From: Gemmatimonadaceae bacterium
GTDB taxonomy: Bacteria; Gemmatimonadota; Gemmatimonadetes; Gemmatimonadales; Gemmatimonadaceae
NCBI GenBank assembly: GCA_036273715.1
Contig: DASUHB010000073.1
Location: 16,653 to 80,652 of the forward strand
Direction: 5' to 3'
Length of the DNA: 64,000 nucleotides
Shown here: positions 1 through 9,380 of the stretch, piece by piece
Numbering within the stretch: the stretch's first letter is position 1
Layout: each line of letters begins with the position of its first letter
Program-made: the position numbers and the translations under genes
The notes under the pieces: generated by a model
The model's input: the letters and a program-made list of their open reading frames with translations, nothing else
The model's database searches: none
What the model was told of the DNA's origin: nothing

Positions 1-943
1 CGGTCACGACCTCGGGAATGCCGCCCACCCGCGACGCGACCACCGGCACGCCGCACGACAGCGCCTCGAGCGCGCTCAATCCGAACGATTCGCTCTGGCT
101 GGGCAGCAAAAAGAGATCGGCGCTGGCGAGCAGCGGCGCGACGACGTCGATCTTCCCCAGGAAATACGTGTCGTCCTGCACGTTGAGGTCGCGCGCTTCC
201 TGCTCGGCGGACGTGCGCTCGGGCCCGTCGCCGACCATCACCAGCACGGCGGGCCGCTCGCGGCGGATGCGCGCAAAGATCTGCACGATGTCGCGCACCC
301 GCTTCACGGGCCGGAAGTTGGACACGTGCATGACCACGGCGCGGTCGCCGTTGCTGCCTAACTGCTCGCGGAGCTGCGGCGAATGCGACGCGCGGTTGTA
401 CAGTACCGGGTCCACGAAATTGTGGATCACTTCCACGGCGCAGCCGGTGCAGCCGAACGCCTTGTACGTCTCGTGCTTGAGAAACTGCGACACGGCCGTC
501 AGGCCGTCGGAGCGCTCGATCGAAAACTTGGTGATGGTCTGGAACGACGGGTCCTGCCCAACGAGCGTGATGTCGGTGCCGTGCAGCGTCGTGATGATGC
601 GCACGTCGACGTCATCGTTCTCCAGCATTTCCTTGGCGATCCACGCGCTCGTGGCGTGCGGGATGGCGTAGTGCGCATGGAGAATGTCGAGGCGGTGCTC
701 CTGTACCACCTGGTGCATGCGCACCGCGAGCGCGAGGTCGTAAGGCGGATACTCGAACAGCGGGTAGCGCACGACGTCGACTTCGTGGAAGAAGATGCGC
801 GGCAGGAACGCGGGCAGGCGAAACGGCTGCTGATACGTGATGAAGTGCACTTCGTGCCCGCGCTCGGCGAGCGCGATGCCGAGATCGGTGGCCACCGCAC
901 CGGATCCGCCGTACGTCGGATAACAGGTAATGCCGATCTTCAT
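1..943 (-). CDS. bshA: BshA-type glycosyltransferase, N-acetyl-glucosaminyl L-malate synthase (3' end cut by window)
   Basis: Cytoplasmic GT4 glycosyltransferase predicted to join UDP-GlcNAc and L-malate in the first step of bacillithiol synthesis. The first 314 residues are in the window. They begin MKIGITCYPTYGGSGAVATD, the family's typical opening. A TTLHGTDITLVG segment lies in the N-terminal Rossmann domain. The donor-site region with VMVGDGPER and the start of a LPSQSESFGLSALEAL / GVPVVASRVGGIPE block are also present. The ATG overlaps the miaA stop as ATGA, so the two are probably translationally coupled. Other GT4 enzymes share the fold, but the N-terminus fits BshA closely. No other bacillithiol gene is in the window. 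Confidence 0.9.
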   Translation of the reverse strand, partial: MKIGITCYPTYGGSGAVATDLGIALAERGHEVHFITYQQPFRLPAFLPRIFFHEVDVVRYPLFEYPPYDLALAVRMHQVVQEHRLDILHAHYAIPHATSAWIAKEMLENDDVDVRIITTLHGTDITLVGQDPSFQTITKFSIERSDGLTAVSQFLKHETYKAFGCTGCAVEVIHNFVDPVLYNRASHSPQLREQLGSNGDRAVVMHVSNFRPVKRVRDIVQIFARIRRERPAVLVMVGDGPERTSAEQEARDLNVQDDTYFLGKIDVVAPLLASADLFLLPSQSESFGLSALEALSCGVPVVASRVGGIPEVVT

Positions 944-1863
944 CCCATCCCCTCACGAGCGTCGTGCCACCAGGCCAGCGCGCGGTCGAGCGCATCGGGA
1001 TCACGCGGATCGATACGCGTGACGTCGTCCGGCGACAGCTGATTGCGAATCCACGTGCGTTGACGCTTGGCGTACTGGCGCGTCGCGATCAGAATCTGCT
1101 CGCGAGCGGCGGCCATGCCTAACTCTCCGCGCGCGAGCGAACGTACGGCCGCGTAACCGGTGGCGTTCCACGCCGGCGCGGCGGCCGAGACGCCTGCATC
1201 CAGCGCGCGGGCCTCGTCGGGCCACCCTCCGGCGAGCATCGCATCCAGCCGCGCTGCGAGCATCGGCCCCAACGCGGGGCCTGGATCGACTACAAGATAT
1301 CGCGCGCGCAGCGGCTTCGCCCCCGGCGCGGTACGATGCCACTCCGAAAGCGGAATCCCCGTGAGCAACGCGACTTCGATGGCGCGCTCGAGCTGCGCAC
1401 GGCCGAGGCCGGCACGCGCGGGGTCGAGCGCGGTGCACCATCGCTGCAATTCCTGCAGGCGAAGCGTGCGCAGATGCTTCGCGATGTCCTGGCGCCGACG
1501 GACATCGAGCTCCGGTTCCAGGAAGAGCGGCGATGTGAGCGCGCGCACATAGAAGCCCGTGCCGCCCACGACCACGGGTTCGCGACCGGCGTGTCTGATG
1601 TCGTCGATCCACGCGGTCGCACCGTTCGCCCATGCGGCGGCCGAATAGCGTGTGTGGGGGTCGGCGACGTCGATGCCGAAATGCGGCACGCACGCGCGCT
1701 CGGCGGCGGTCGGCTTGGCAGTGCCGATGTCGAAACCGCGGTAGACCTGCCGCGAATCGGCGCTCACGATGCCTAACGGCGCGCGGGCGGCGAGCGCCAG
1801 CACGAGCGCGCTCTTGCCCGCGCCCGTGGGGCCGGTGACGACGCGGAGCCTACCGGCGGCCAA
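940..1863 (-). CDS. miaA: tRNA dimethylallyltransferase MiaA
   Basis: Transfers a dimethylallyl group to A37 of tRNAs reading UNN codons. A P-loop GPTGAGKS lies at about residues 11-18, a DSRQVYRG motif at about 36-43, then a GGTGFYVRAL segment. The frame is open far upstream inside mutL. A TTG at 1863, 14 nt inside the mutL end, gives a 307-residue protein of normal family length with the P-loop in the usual place. This start is inferred. The stop overlaps the bshA start (ATGA) and the start overlaps the mutL stop, so mutL-miaA-bshA form an operon. Confidence 0.92.
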   Translation of the reverse strand: MAAGRLRVVTGPTGAGKSALVLALAARAPLGIVSADSRQVYRGFDIGTAKPTAAERACVPHFGIDVADPHTRYSAAAWANGATAWIDDIRHAGREPVVVGGTGFYVRALTSPLFLEPELDVRRRQDIAKHLRTLRLQELQRWCTALDPARAGLGRAQLERAIEVALLTGIPLSEWHRTAPGAKPLRARYLVVDPGPALGPMLAARLDAMLAGGWPDEARALDAGVSAAAPAWNATGYAAVRSLARGELGMAAAREQILIATRQYAKRQRTWIRNQLSPDDVTRIDPRDPDALDRALAWWHDAREGMG

Positions 1864-3583
1864 AGCGCCGCTCGAGCTCGTCCCAGGACAGCTGCACGAT
1901 GGTCGATCGGCCGTGCACGTCGTGCGCCGGGAGTGTCGTGCGGGCGAGCGCCGTGTAGAGCGCGCGCATTTCGTCGGGCGAGAGCGGGTCCCCGGCCTTG
2001 ATCGCCGCCTTGCACGCGAGCGTCGCGGCGAGATGATCGTGGCGCGATGCGGCCGAGGGCGAGCGGTCGCCGGTGAGCGCGGCGAGCGTATCACGCAAGC
2101 AGCGCGGCGCATCGAAGCGCGGGTGCGGCATCGGGACGGCGCTCACGATGAGCGTGTGTCCGCCGAAGCCCTCGATCTCGAATCCGAGGCGCTCGAACAG
2201 GGCGCGATGCTCATCGAACGCGTCGCCCTCGGCAGGGCCGAGGTGCAGCGTGATCGGGAAGAGCAAGCGCTGCGACGGCGCTTCGCCTCGCTCCAGCGTC
2301 CGCACGAAGCGCTCGTACAGCACGCGCTCGTGCGCCGAATGCTGATCGATGAACACGATGCCGTCGTCGTGCTCGAAGGTGATGTACGTGCGGCGCACCT
2401 GCAGGAGCGGCGGCACGGGCACCGGGTCGGCGCGCGGCTCGGCCGGCGCGTCGGCCGTCGGCATGGCTCCGTTAGGCATGGGCGGCTCGGCGGCCGGCGC
2501 GAAGGCCGGCGCCCGCAGCACGTCCCGATCGACCGGCACGCCCGGCGCGAAGGCCGGCGGCCAGGCGCCGCCCCGGCCGCCGAACGTCGCCGCGCTCGAT
2601 CCGGTGCCGAGCGCGCGCCGAACGGCGTGCTCCACGACGCGTTCGGTGGGCCAGCGGTCCCGAAACCGCACTTCCGCCTTGGCCGGGTGCACGTTGACGT
2701 CGAGGCCGTCGTTAGGCACCGTGAGCTCGAGCAGCAGCGTCGGCCGCAACCCCGCGGGAATGGTGGAGCGGTAGGCGGCCTCCGCGGCGCGCACCAGGCC
2801 CGCATCGCGGATCGCGCGGCCGTTCACCGAGACGAAGAGCCGGCGGCTCGCCGTGCCGACATCGGCCGGACGCTCGACCAGTCCGGCGACGCGCACCTCG
2901 CCGCTCACGTCGTCCACATCCACCAGACGCTCGGCGAACGATGCGCCCCACAGCGCGCCGACGCGCGCGCGCAGCGTCGGCGCCGGCGGCAAGCCTAACA
3001 CATTGCGGCCATCGTGGATCACGGTGACGCGCACGTCGCGACGCGTCAGCGCCAGCATCGTGAGCACGTCCACGATGCCCCGCCACTCCGAGCGCGCCGA
3101 ACGCAAAAAACGTTGGCGCGCCGGGGCGTTGTAGAAAAGCCGCTCGACCGTGACCGACGTCCCGCGGCGGCGCGCCGCGTCGCTCACATCCGGCAACGAC
3201 CCGCCCGACATCGTGATGCGCGTCCCCGCACCGTCGACGGCAGCCGTGTCGATCTCGAGCTGCGATACCGACGCGATGGCCGGCAACGCCTCACCGCGAA
3301 AGCCGAAGCTCGCGACGCCCACCAGGTCCTCCGACTGGCGGATCTTCGACGTCGCGTGACGCGCCAGCGCGAGCAACGCATCGTCGCGCTCCATCCCGCA
3401 GCCGTCATCGGCCACGCGGATTTTCACGCGGCCGCCGTCTTCGCACGTGACGTCGATGGAATGCGCGCCGGCATCGAGCGCGTTCTCGACCAGCTCCTTC
3501 ACCACCGATGCCGGCCGCTCCACCACCTCGCCGGCAGCGATCTGATCGACCACCGTGTTGTCGAGGATGGTGATGCGCGGCAT
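1850..3583 (-). CDS. mutL: DNA mismatch repair protein MutL
   Basis: MutL ATPase of mismatch repair, 577 residues from the ATG at 3583, which opens MPRITILDNTVVDQIAAGEV. GHKL ATPase motifs are visible: ENALDAGA at about residues 33-40, DDGCGM near 60, FGFRGEAL near 95. A low-complexity Pro/Ala linker separates this from the C-terminal dimerisation domain. That domain carries DQHSAHERVLYE, which matches the endonuclease metal motif DQHA(X)2E(X)4E apart from Ser for Ala, so a nicking MutL is expected. The frame extends upstream to 3727, but only this start aligns with the family. MutS is not in the window. Confidence 0.96.
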   Translation of the reverse strand: MPRITILDNTVVDQIAAGEVVERPASVVKELVENALDAGAHSIDVTCEDGGRVKIRVADDGCGMERDDALLALARHATSKIRQSEDLVGVASFGFRGEALPAIASVSQLEIDTAAVDGAGTRITMSGGSLPDVSDAARRRGTSVTVERLFYNAPARQRFLRSARSEWRGIVDVLTMLALTRRDVRVTVIHDGRNVLGLPPAPTLRARVGALWGASFAERLVDVDDVSGEVRVAGLVERPADVGTASRRLFVSVNGRAIRDAGLVRAAEAAYRSTIPAGLRPTLLLELTVPNDGLDVNVHPAKAEVRFRDRWPTERVVEHAVRRALGTGSSAATFGGRGGAWPPAFAPGVPVDRDVLRAPAFAPAAEPPMPNGAMPTADAPAEPRADPVPVPPLLQVRRTYITFEHDDGIVFIDQHSAHERVLYERFVRTLERGEAPSQRLLFPITLHLGPAEGDAFDEHRALFERLGFEIEGFGGHTLIVSAVPMPHPRFDAPRCLRDTLAALTGDRSPSAASRHDHLAATLACKAAIKAGDPLSPDEMRALYTALARTTLPAHDVHGRSTIVQLSWDELERRFGRR

Positions 3584-3614
3584 GCAGAAAGCTATGAGTG
3601 CCGCGGGAACAGCG

Positions 3615-5735
3615 TCAATTGCGCGCGAGCGAGGTGAGGTCGTCCGACTCGGCCCAACCGTGGCGTCCACCATCGGTGGTGACGCGCGCCCAGGGGCCTT
3701 CGCGTTCGACGACGCGCGCGATTTCACCGGGACGCAGCGTTGTCGAGCGATCGGAGGCGAGGGCCGGCAGGTCGTGCAGCGGCGCGTCCTCCGTCACGAC
3801 AACGAGGTCGCGGCCGGCGAGTCGCGCATCGACAGCCGCGGCGAGCGCACCGAGCACAATGGCGACCGTCAGCGCGCCGACGATGAGCGGACGCGCGCCC
3901 GCCAATTTTCGGCGACGAGCGAGATACCAGCCCATGGCGACCCAGGCCGCGATCCAGAGCGCCGCGGCGACGAGCGCGATCGGTGCCGGCGGGACCGCCG
4001 GCACCGCGCCGAGTCCGCTCGCCGCTCCCAGGATTTCGAGACGATCCCGCACGTCGGAGGCAAGCGGTTCGATGCGCAGCGCGCGCTGCCAGCCAAGCGC
4101 CGCTCCGGCCGTATCACCAGCGCTGAATGCGGCGGTGCCGAAATTGGCCCACGCGTCCGCGGCGCGCGGGACGCGCGCCGTGATGTCGCCGAACACGCGC
4201 TCCGCCGCGGCGAAATGATGCGACTGATAGGCGACGACGCCGCGCTCGAAGAGCGCGGTGTCGGCATCGGGCGTCGCGGCGTGCACTCCGGCGGCGAACA
4301 CGAGCAGGGCGAGGACCGCGGCAGTGACGGGCACGGTGCGCGGGCGGCATGCTTCGCGATCGATTGCGCGATACGTGCGCTCGACGCGCTTGGCGAGCTC
4401 CGGCGTCGCGCGCGCGGCGTCGGAGCCGTCGTTGGAGAACGCGGCGGTATCGAGCTCGTCGACTAACGCAGCGGCCGCGGCGGCGGTGCCGATCGAGACA
4501 CCGGCGCGGCGCGCAGCGCGAGCAAGGACGCTCGGCTCGGCGAGCGTCGCGGGCACGGGGCCGGTGCCGAAGGCGCGGGCGCGGACGCGCGAGGCGACGG
4601 CGCGCAGAAATGCGCGCCGGAGCTCGCGCGTCGAGGGTGGGTCGGCGGCGCGCGTGAGCGCGAGGAGCGCGCGAGCCGGCGTCGCCGGCTTGCGCGCGCG
4701 TCGCGGCCGGCGCGCGGCGGCGAGGGCGAATGCCGGGAGCGGCGCGAGACCCACCAGCCACCAGAACGGCACCTGCGTGTATGGCTCGGGCGCGATCGGT
4801 CCGCGATACGTCGAGCGCAGCGTGTAGCGTGGCGGCGCGACGCCGGTGTCGCTGCTCGCGAGCGTCCCCGACGCGATCGTCATGGGGACAGCCGGTGCGA
4901 CCGCCGTCTCGTAGCGGCGCGCATCCGGATCGAAGTACGAGTAATGGATCTCGGGTATCGTGAGGCGCCCGTCGTGCTGCGGCGTCACCACCCAATCGAA
5001 TTCCTTGACGCCGCGGATGTCCAACGAATCGGGCGCCAGGTTGACGCGCTCCACCGTCGGCACCGCCGACGCCCATGGAATGGCGATCTGCGGTCGCGGA
5101 AACAGATTCACGTTGCCGCGGCCGGCGACGCTGACGGTGAGCAGAATCGGATCGCCGACGCGGCCACCTGTGCTGTCGACGTGCGACGCGATGTGCAGCG
5201 TGCCCACGGCGCCGTTCCAATCCGCCGGGCGGCCAGCTTCGGGCGGTTCGATCGCGATGACGACGGCGCTGTCGCTGCGCAGCTCGTAGGTCTCTTCGTG
5301 GCTGAAGAAGCTATACGTCAGCGGCATCGCGTACACGAGTCGCGCCGGCGGAATGGCGATGCGTCCTGGTGTGAGGGGGAACACGGCCCGCTCGTAGACG
5401 CGCGCTTCGTAGCGGTGCTGCCCAACGGTGCGCGTCGGAAAGCCGGACGCGGTGGCGGGCGGTTCATAGGCCATGAGGCCGCGCATCTCGGGGGCGATCG
5501 CCTCGAGCCGCCGCATGCGGTCGCGCACGTTGGTGTCGAGGAAGACGCCCAGCTCGTAGGTCGACTGCTGTCCCACGTAGACGGTTTCCGGCGCGGCGAG
5601 CACGCGCACGTTGACGGCGGCGCTGGTGTCGAGCGGCGCGCGCGTGACGATAGCCGGCGGCCGGCCCGAGCTGTCGATGCGCGACGCGCCGGGCGTCTGC
5701 ACGCCTAACGCAAGGATCGCCAGGAGCGCGAGCAT
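3615..5735 (-). CDS. BatD/BatE-like fusion: signal peptide, BatD ectodomain, TPR and SH3-like domains
   Basis: Last gene of the Bat/MoxR operon, 706 residues. A hydrophobic signal sequence (MLALLAILALGV) is followed by Ig-like BatD 'oxygen tolerance' repeats (about 30-340) and a membrane segment (VPFWWLVGLAPLPAFALA). A cytoplasmic stretch follows, then a second hydrophobic segment near 500. A TPR-like block (FERGVVAYQSHHFAAAERVF) comes next. Two more hydrophobic segments precede a C-terminal bacterial SH3-like domain ending in GPWARVTTDGGRHGWAESDD. BatD and BatE are separate proteins in classical loci, so this looks like a fusion. The ATG at 5735 overlaps the previous stop as TGATG. The exact role is unknown; an envelope scaffold is the family expectation. 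Confidence 0.8.
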   Translation of the reverse strand: MLALLAILALGVQTPGASRIDSSGRPPAIVTRAPLDTSAAVNVRVLAAPETVYVGQQSTYELGVFLDTNVRDRMRRLEAIAPEMRGLMAYEPPATASGFPTRTVGQHRYEARVYERAVFPLTPGRIAIPPARLVYAMPLTYSFFSHEETYELRSDSAVVIAIEPPEAGRPADWNGAVGTLHIASHVDSTGGRVGDPILLTVSVAGRGNVNLFPRPQIAIPWASAVPTVERVNLAPDSLDIRGVKEFDWVVTPQHDGRLTIPEIHYSYFDPDARRYETAVAPAVPMTIASGTLASSDTGVAPPRYTLRSTYRGPIAPEPYTQVPFWWLVGLAPLPAFALAAARRPRRARKPATPARALLALTRAADPPSTRELRRAFLRAVASRVRARAFGTGPVPATLAEPSVLARAARRAGVSIGTAAAAAALVDELDTAAFSNDGSDAARATPELAKRVERTYRAIDREACRPRTVPVTAAVLALLVFAAGVHAATPDADTALFERGVVAYQSHHFAAAERVFGDITARVPRAADAWANFGTAAFSAGDTAGAALGWQRALRIEPLASDVRDRLEILGAASGLGAVPAVPPAPIALVAAALWIAAWVAMGWYLARRRKLAGARPLIVGALTVAIVLGALAAAVDARLAGRDLVVVTEDAPLHDLPALASDRSTTLRPGEIARVVEREGPWARVTTDGGRHGWAESDDLTSLARN

Positions 5736-7441
5736 CACCAGTCCTTGCCGCCCGGCGGCGGCGTCGGCTGGTTTTCCTTCTGCTTGCGCGCCTGTACGTC
5801 GCGCTCCTCGCGCTCGGCGCTGTTGAGCAACTGCTCCGCCGAGCGCTTGTCGATGCCCGCGTTCGGATGTTGGGACTGCTTGGCCGCGGAGCCCTGTTCC
5901 GGGCGGTCCTGGTTGCGCGCTCCTCCGCCGCCGCCGCCGCCTTTCTTGTTCTTGTTGGCGAGCTCGTAGTTCCACTTGGCGTCGAGCTCGTTCGGCTTGA
6001 GCCGAAGCGCCTTACGGTAGGCATCGAGCGCCGACATGTACGCCTGCGAGGCGCCCTGTCCGGCCGAGGAGCGCGCGCGCTGCAGGTAGCCGAGTCCGAG
6101 GTTAAACAGCGCGCGATACCTGAGGTCCGCGTCGTCGGCGATCTGCGACGCATGCTCGAGCGCGGCCAGCGCTTCGTCGCGCTCGCCGGCGGCGAGGAGC
6201 GCCGTGCCCAGATTGTACTCGAGCCGCGCCGAGGCTTTGCCGCTGCGGAGCGCCTGTTCGTACGCCGCCGCGGCTTCCTTGTAGCGGCCGGCCTTGAAGA
6301 GCTTGTCGCCATCGGAGCCGCGCCCGTGCGTCCCTTCCGCCCGGGCCACGCGCGGCATGCCTAACGCAAGCACGAGCAGCAGCGCGGCCGCGATGCGCGA
6401 CGCCGTCCCCGATGCGGCCGTCGCGCGGCGCGGGCGCCGCTCGGCAAGCATCGTGTCGGCCAGCACGAGCAGAATGGCCGGGATGAGAAAGAGCTGGAAG
6501 CGCGGTTTCCGCTCGCGACCCGTGGGCGTGGCGCGCCCCTCGCGCCGGAGCGCCGCCAGCGCGCGGCGAATCCGCGCCGCCTTGTCGGTGGCGCTGGCCT
6601 CGATGAACGTCCCGTGCGCGGCCTGTGCGGCGGCTTGCAGCATCTCCGGCGTGTAGTGTGTGATCACGATGTGGCCCGCTTGATCCTTCTTCTCAGTAAT
6701 ACCTTGCGGTCCAGCGATCGGGATGGTGGAGCCGTCGATCGTGCCAAAGCCAACCGTCACCACGGCAATCCCGGAGTCGGCCGCGGCCTTCGCGGCGGCC
6801 ACGACGTCATCCACCGACTCGAACGACTCGCCATCGCTCATCACGATCAACGCCCGGTCGCTCGTCGTCGGCGTCGCCAACAGGAGCTGTGTGCCCTGTG
6901 CGATCGCGCGCGACATCGATGTGCCCGCTTCGCCGACAACCGTCGGATCGAGATTGTCGAGATACAAGTCGAGCGCCCCCTGATCGACGGTGAGCGGCGT
7001 CAAGATGTAGCTGCGGCCCGCGAACGCGACGAGGCCGAAGCGGTCGCCGCCGGAGAGCGCGAGGAGCCGGCGTGCCTCCTCCTTCATGTTTTCCAGACGA
7101 CTCGGGTGTTCGTCGGTCGCGAGCATCGAGAGCGACGCATCCATGGCCAGCACGATGTCGACGCCGCTGCCCCGCTCGATGGTGCGCTCGGTGCCCCAGC
7201 GCGGGCCGGCAAACGCCACGCCGGCGAATGCGGCGGCGAGACCGATGAAGGTCGCGCGGCGCCACGGCGACCGCTCGAGCGCAGGCGGAAGCAAGCGTTC
7301 GATTGCCACGGACGCGCCGAGACGGCGCAGACGCGTGCGCCGGCGCTTGTACGCGCCGACGATGAGGAGCACGACCACGAGCACCAGCGCCGGCGTCGCC
7401 GCGAGCATCCACGGATCGTCGAAGAACGGCGTCTCGATCAC
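5735..7441 (-). CDS. BatB/BatC-like fusion: membrane-anchored VWA domain plus TPR
   Basis: 568 residues from the GTG at 7441, which overlaps the preceding batA stop as GTGA. Two N-terminal membrane segments are followed by a von Willebrand A domain with a MIDAS motif (DIVLAMDASLSMLA, then TSMS and the MSDGES loop). Another hydrophobic segment and a signal-like stretch (AALLLVLALGMPRVARA) come next. TPR repeats follow (DKLFKAGRYKEAAAAYEQAL; RYRALFNLGLGYLQRA). The C-terminal tail is rich in Lys, Gly and Gln, with a run of seven Gly. BatB (VWA) and BatC (TPR) are separate genes in Bacteroides; here one reading frame covers both. Confidence 0.85.
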   Translation of the reverse strand: MIETPFFDDPWMLAATPALVLVVVLLIVGAYKRRRTRLRRLGASVAIERLLPPALERSPWRRATFIGLAAAFAGVAFAGPRWGTERTIERGSGVDIVLAMDASLSMLATDEHPSRLENMKEEARRLLALSGGDRFGLVAFAGRSYILTPLTVDQGALDLYLDNLDPTVVGEAGTSMSRAIAQGTQLLLATPTTSDRALIVMSDGESFESVDDVVAAAKAAADSGIAVVTVGFGTIDGSTIPIAGPQGITEKKDQAGHIVITHYTPEMLQAAAQAAHGTFIEASATDKAARIRRALAALRREGRATPTGRERKPRFQLFLIPAILLVLADTMLAERRPRRATAASGTASRIAAALLLVLALGMPRVARAEGTHGRGSDGDKLFKAGRYKEAAAAYEQALRSGKASARLEYNLGTALLAAGERDEALAALEHASQIADDADLRYRALFNLGLGYLQRARSSAGQGASQAYMSALDAYRKALRLKPNELDAKWNYELANKNKKGGGGGGGARNQDRPEQGSAAKQSQHPNAGIDKRSAEQLLNSAEREERDVQARKQKENQPTPPPGGKDW

Positions 7442-8430
7442 GGCAGGGGCCCCCGCCAGGCGAGCAGCAGCACTTCGCAGGCGAGCGCCAGCAGCGCCGC
7501 GCCTAACGGCCAGCGGAATTGCTCCGTGTACCGCACGTAGGTCCGCGCGTGCAGCGGCTCGCGCTCGAGCTGGTCGATCTGCTGATAGATGTTCTGCAGC
7601 GCGGCCGCGTCGACGGCGCGGAAGTATCGTCCGCCCGTCGTGCGCGCGATGTCGCGCAGCAGCGCCTCGTCGATTTCGACCGGACGGTACTCGTAGCGCA
7701 GGCCCATGAGTCCGCGCCCAACGGGAACCGGCGCCATGCCTTCGGAGCCCACGCCGATGGTGTAGATCTTGACGCCGATCGCGGCCGCGGCCTGCGCGGC
7801 GGTGCGCGGATCGATCGCCCCGCGATTGTTCACGCCGTCCGTTAGGAGAATGATCACGCGTGACTTGCCCGGCGCCGTGCGCAGCCGGTTGGCCGCCGTC
7901 GCGATCGCCGTCCCGATCGCCGTGCCATCCTCGAGCTGTCCCGCCTCGAGGTTGTCGACCGCGGCGAGCAGCACCGGGTAGTCCACCGTGAGCGGCACCT
8001 GCGTGAGCGCTTCGGCGGCGAACGCCACCAGGCCGATGCGATCGTTGCGTCGCCCAACGATGAACTGCTTCACCTTGTCTTTCGCCACCTCGAGACGATT
8101 CTGCGGCTGGAAATCTTCCGACAACATCGAGCTGGACAGGTCGATCGCCAGCACGATGTTGATGCCTTCGGTGGTGACGTTCTCGGCGTGCGCGCCGGTG
8201 CGGGGCCGAGCGAGCGCGACGATGAGGCCGGCGAGCAGCAGGTTCCGCAGCGTGAACAGCGAGCGCGTCACGAAAAGGCCCGACCGCGGGCCGCGCGACA
8301 GCACGTCGGTGCGCGAGAACACGATGGCGGGCGGTCTCCGTCCGCGGCGCCACACCCACCACGCCGGCAGGGCGAGCAGCGCGAGGAGCACCCACGGCGC
8401 CCCGAAGCGCACGCTCTCCAGCCACGCCAT
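7438..8430 (-). CDS. batA: BatA-like VWA domain membrane protein
   Basis: 330 residues from the ATG at 8430, overlapping the upstream stop as TGATG. Two N-terminal hydrophobic segments (WVLLALLALPAWWVW and LRNLLLAGLIVALA) precede a VWA domain with a complete MIDAS (INIVLAIDLSSSML, then DGTAIG and LLTDGVNNRG). A C-terminal hydrophobic segment (LGAALLALACEVLLLAW) follows. This is the canonical BatA/BatB architecture with the VWA domain between membrane anchors. It lies between a BatD-like gene and the VWA-TPR fusion. Confidence 0.88.
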   Translation of the reverse strand: MAWLESVRFGAPWVLLALLALPAWWVWRRGRRPPAIVFSRTDVLSRGPRSGLFVTRSLFTLRNLLLAGLIVALARPRTGAHAENVTTEGINIVLAIDLSSSMLSEDFQPQNRLEVAKDKVKQFIVGRRNDRIGLVAFAAEALTQVPLTVDYPVLLAAVDNLEAGQLEDGTAIGTAIATAANRLRTAPGKSRVIILLTDGVNNRGAIDPRTAAQAAAAIGVKIYTIGVGSEGMAPVPVGRGLMGLRYEYRPVEIDEALLRDIARTTGGRYFRAVDAAALQNIYQQIDQLEREPLHARTYVRYTEQFRWPLGAALLALACEVLLLAWRGPLP

Positions 8431-9380
8431 CACGCGGCTTGCTCCGCCTTCTGCGCCGCAGCGGCGGCTTGTTCGACGAGGGCGTGCTCGACATGCACCA
8501 CGATCGCGCGCGTCTCTTTCACCAGCTCGCTCGCGCGTTCGCGCGTCACCGGGCGGCGCGCGAACTTGATGAGATCCGTCTCGGCGAGCAGCGCGGCGGC
8601 GCGATCGAGCGGCACCGCGTTCACGTCGTGCACCGCGCCTAACAGTTCGCTGCTGGTGAGCGACCGCAGCGCTTCGGGGATGCGCGCCGCGAGGTAGTCG
8701 CGCGCGACATCGACGTTGAGGGTCACGAATCGTCCCCGCTCGCCGGCCTCGGCCAGCGCGAGCGCATCGAGGCGCGCGAACTCGCGTCGCGCCACGAGGA
8801 ACGGCGAGAGCGCCGCTTCGGGACGCGTGCGGCCGCGGCGACGCCACCACCAGATTGCAGCCCAGGCGAGCAACAGGAGGACGAGCGCGACGAGCGCCCA
8901 GACCCACCACGCGATCCCGGCGGCCATGACATCGCGCGCCGCCTTCGGAACGCGCCGCGCCGAGTCGGCCGGGAGGACGCTGCTCACGTGCACGGTGTCG
9001 CCGGCGACGGGGTAGCTCAGCACGCGGCCGTTCATCGTCACCGCGACGTTGCCTAACCTGGCCGATTGGCCGCCCGTGTCCCAGGCGACGAGCCGGTAGA
9101 CCGCGGTGCGTTCGACGAAGCCGGTATCGGTGGCGGTGGTCTCCTGCCGCGGATCCACCGCTTCCACCGAGAGTCCGCTGTCGGGGCCCACCGGCATGCC
9201 GATGTCCGCGCCTAACGGAGCGCGCACGCGCACGGTGACCACGAAGGGTTCGCCGACCGTGACCACCGCCGGACGCACCGAGATGCCCATCTCGACGCGC
9301 GACACCGCCCCGCCCTGCGGCGCCGGGGCGGCGAGCGCCGCGTGCGGCACGACGAGCATCGCCACGAGCGCCGCAATCAC
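8430..9380 (-). CDS. Secreted, membrane-anchored BatD-like protein of the MoxR operon
   Basis: 316 residues. A signal peptide (IAALVAMLVVPHAALA) is followed by an Ig-like extracytoplasmic segment (VTVGEPFVVTVRVRAPLGA). A strong membrane span comes near residue 155 (WWVWALVALVLLLLAWAAIWWW), then a basic cytoplasmic helical tail. The layout resembles the short BatD/DUF4381-type proteins that sit between DUF58 and VWA genes in MoxR loci. It starts with an ATGA overlap on the DUF58 stop and ends with a TGATG overlap on batA. The function is inferred from position only. Confidence 0.72.
   Translation of the reverse strand: MIAALVAMLVVPHAALAAPAPQGGAVSRVEMGISVRPAVVTVGEPFVVTVRVRAPLGADIGMPVGPDSGLSVEAVDPRQETTATDTGFVERTAVYRLVAWDTGGQSARLGNVAVTMNGRVLSYPVAGDTVHVSSVLPADSARRVPKAARDVMAAGIAWWVWALVALVLLLLAWAAIWWWRRRGRTRPEAALSPFLVARREFARLDALALAEAGERGRFVTLNVDVARDYLAARIPEALRSLTSSELLGAVHDVNAVPLDRAAALLAETDLIKFARRPVTRERASELVKETRAIVVHVEHALVEQAAAAAQKAEQAA

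Noticed and set aside
1769..2998. 409-codon open frame on the plus strand across mutL/miaA
   Set aside because: Arg/Ala/Gly-rich antisense shadow of mutL, as expected for high-GC DNA.
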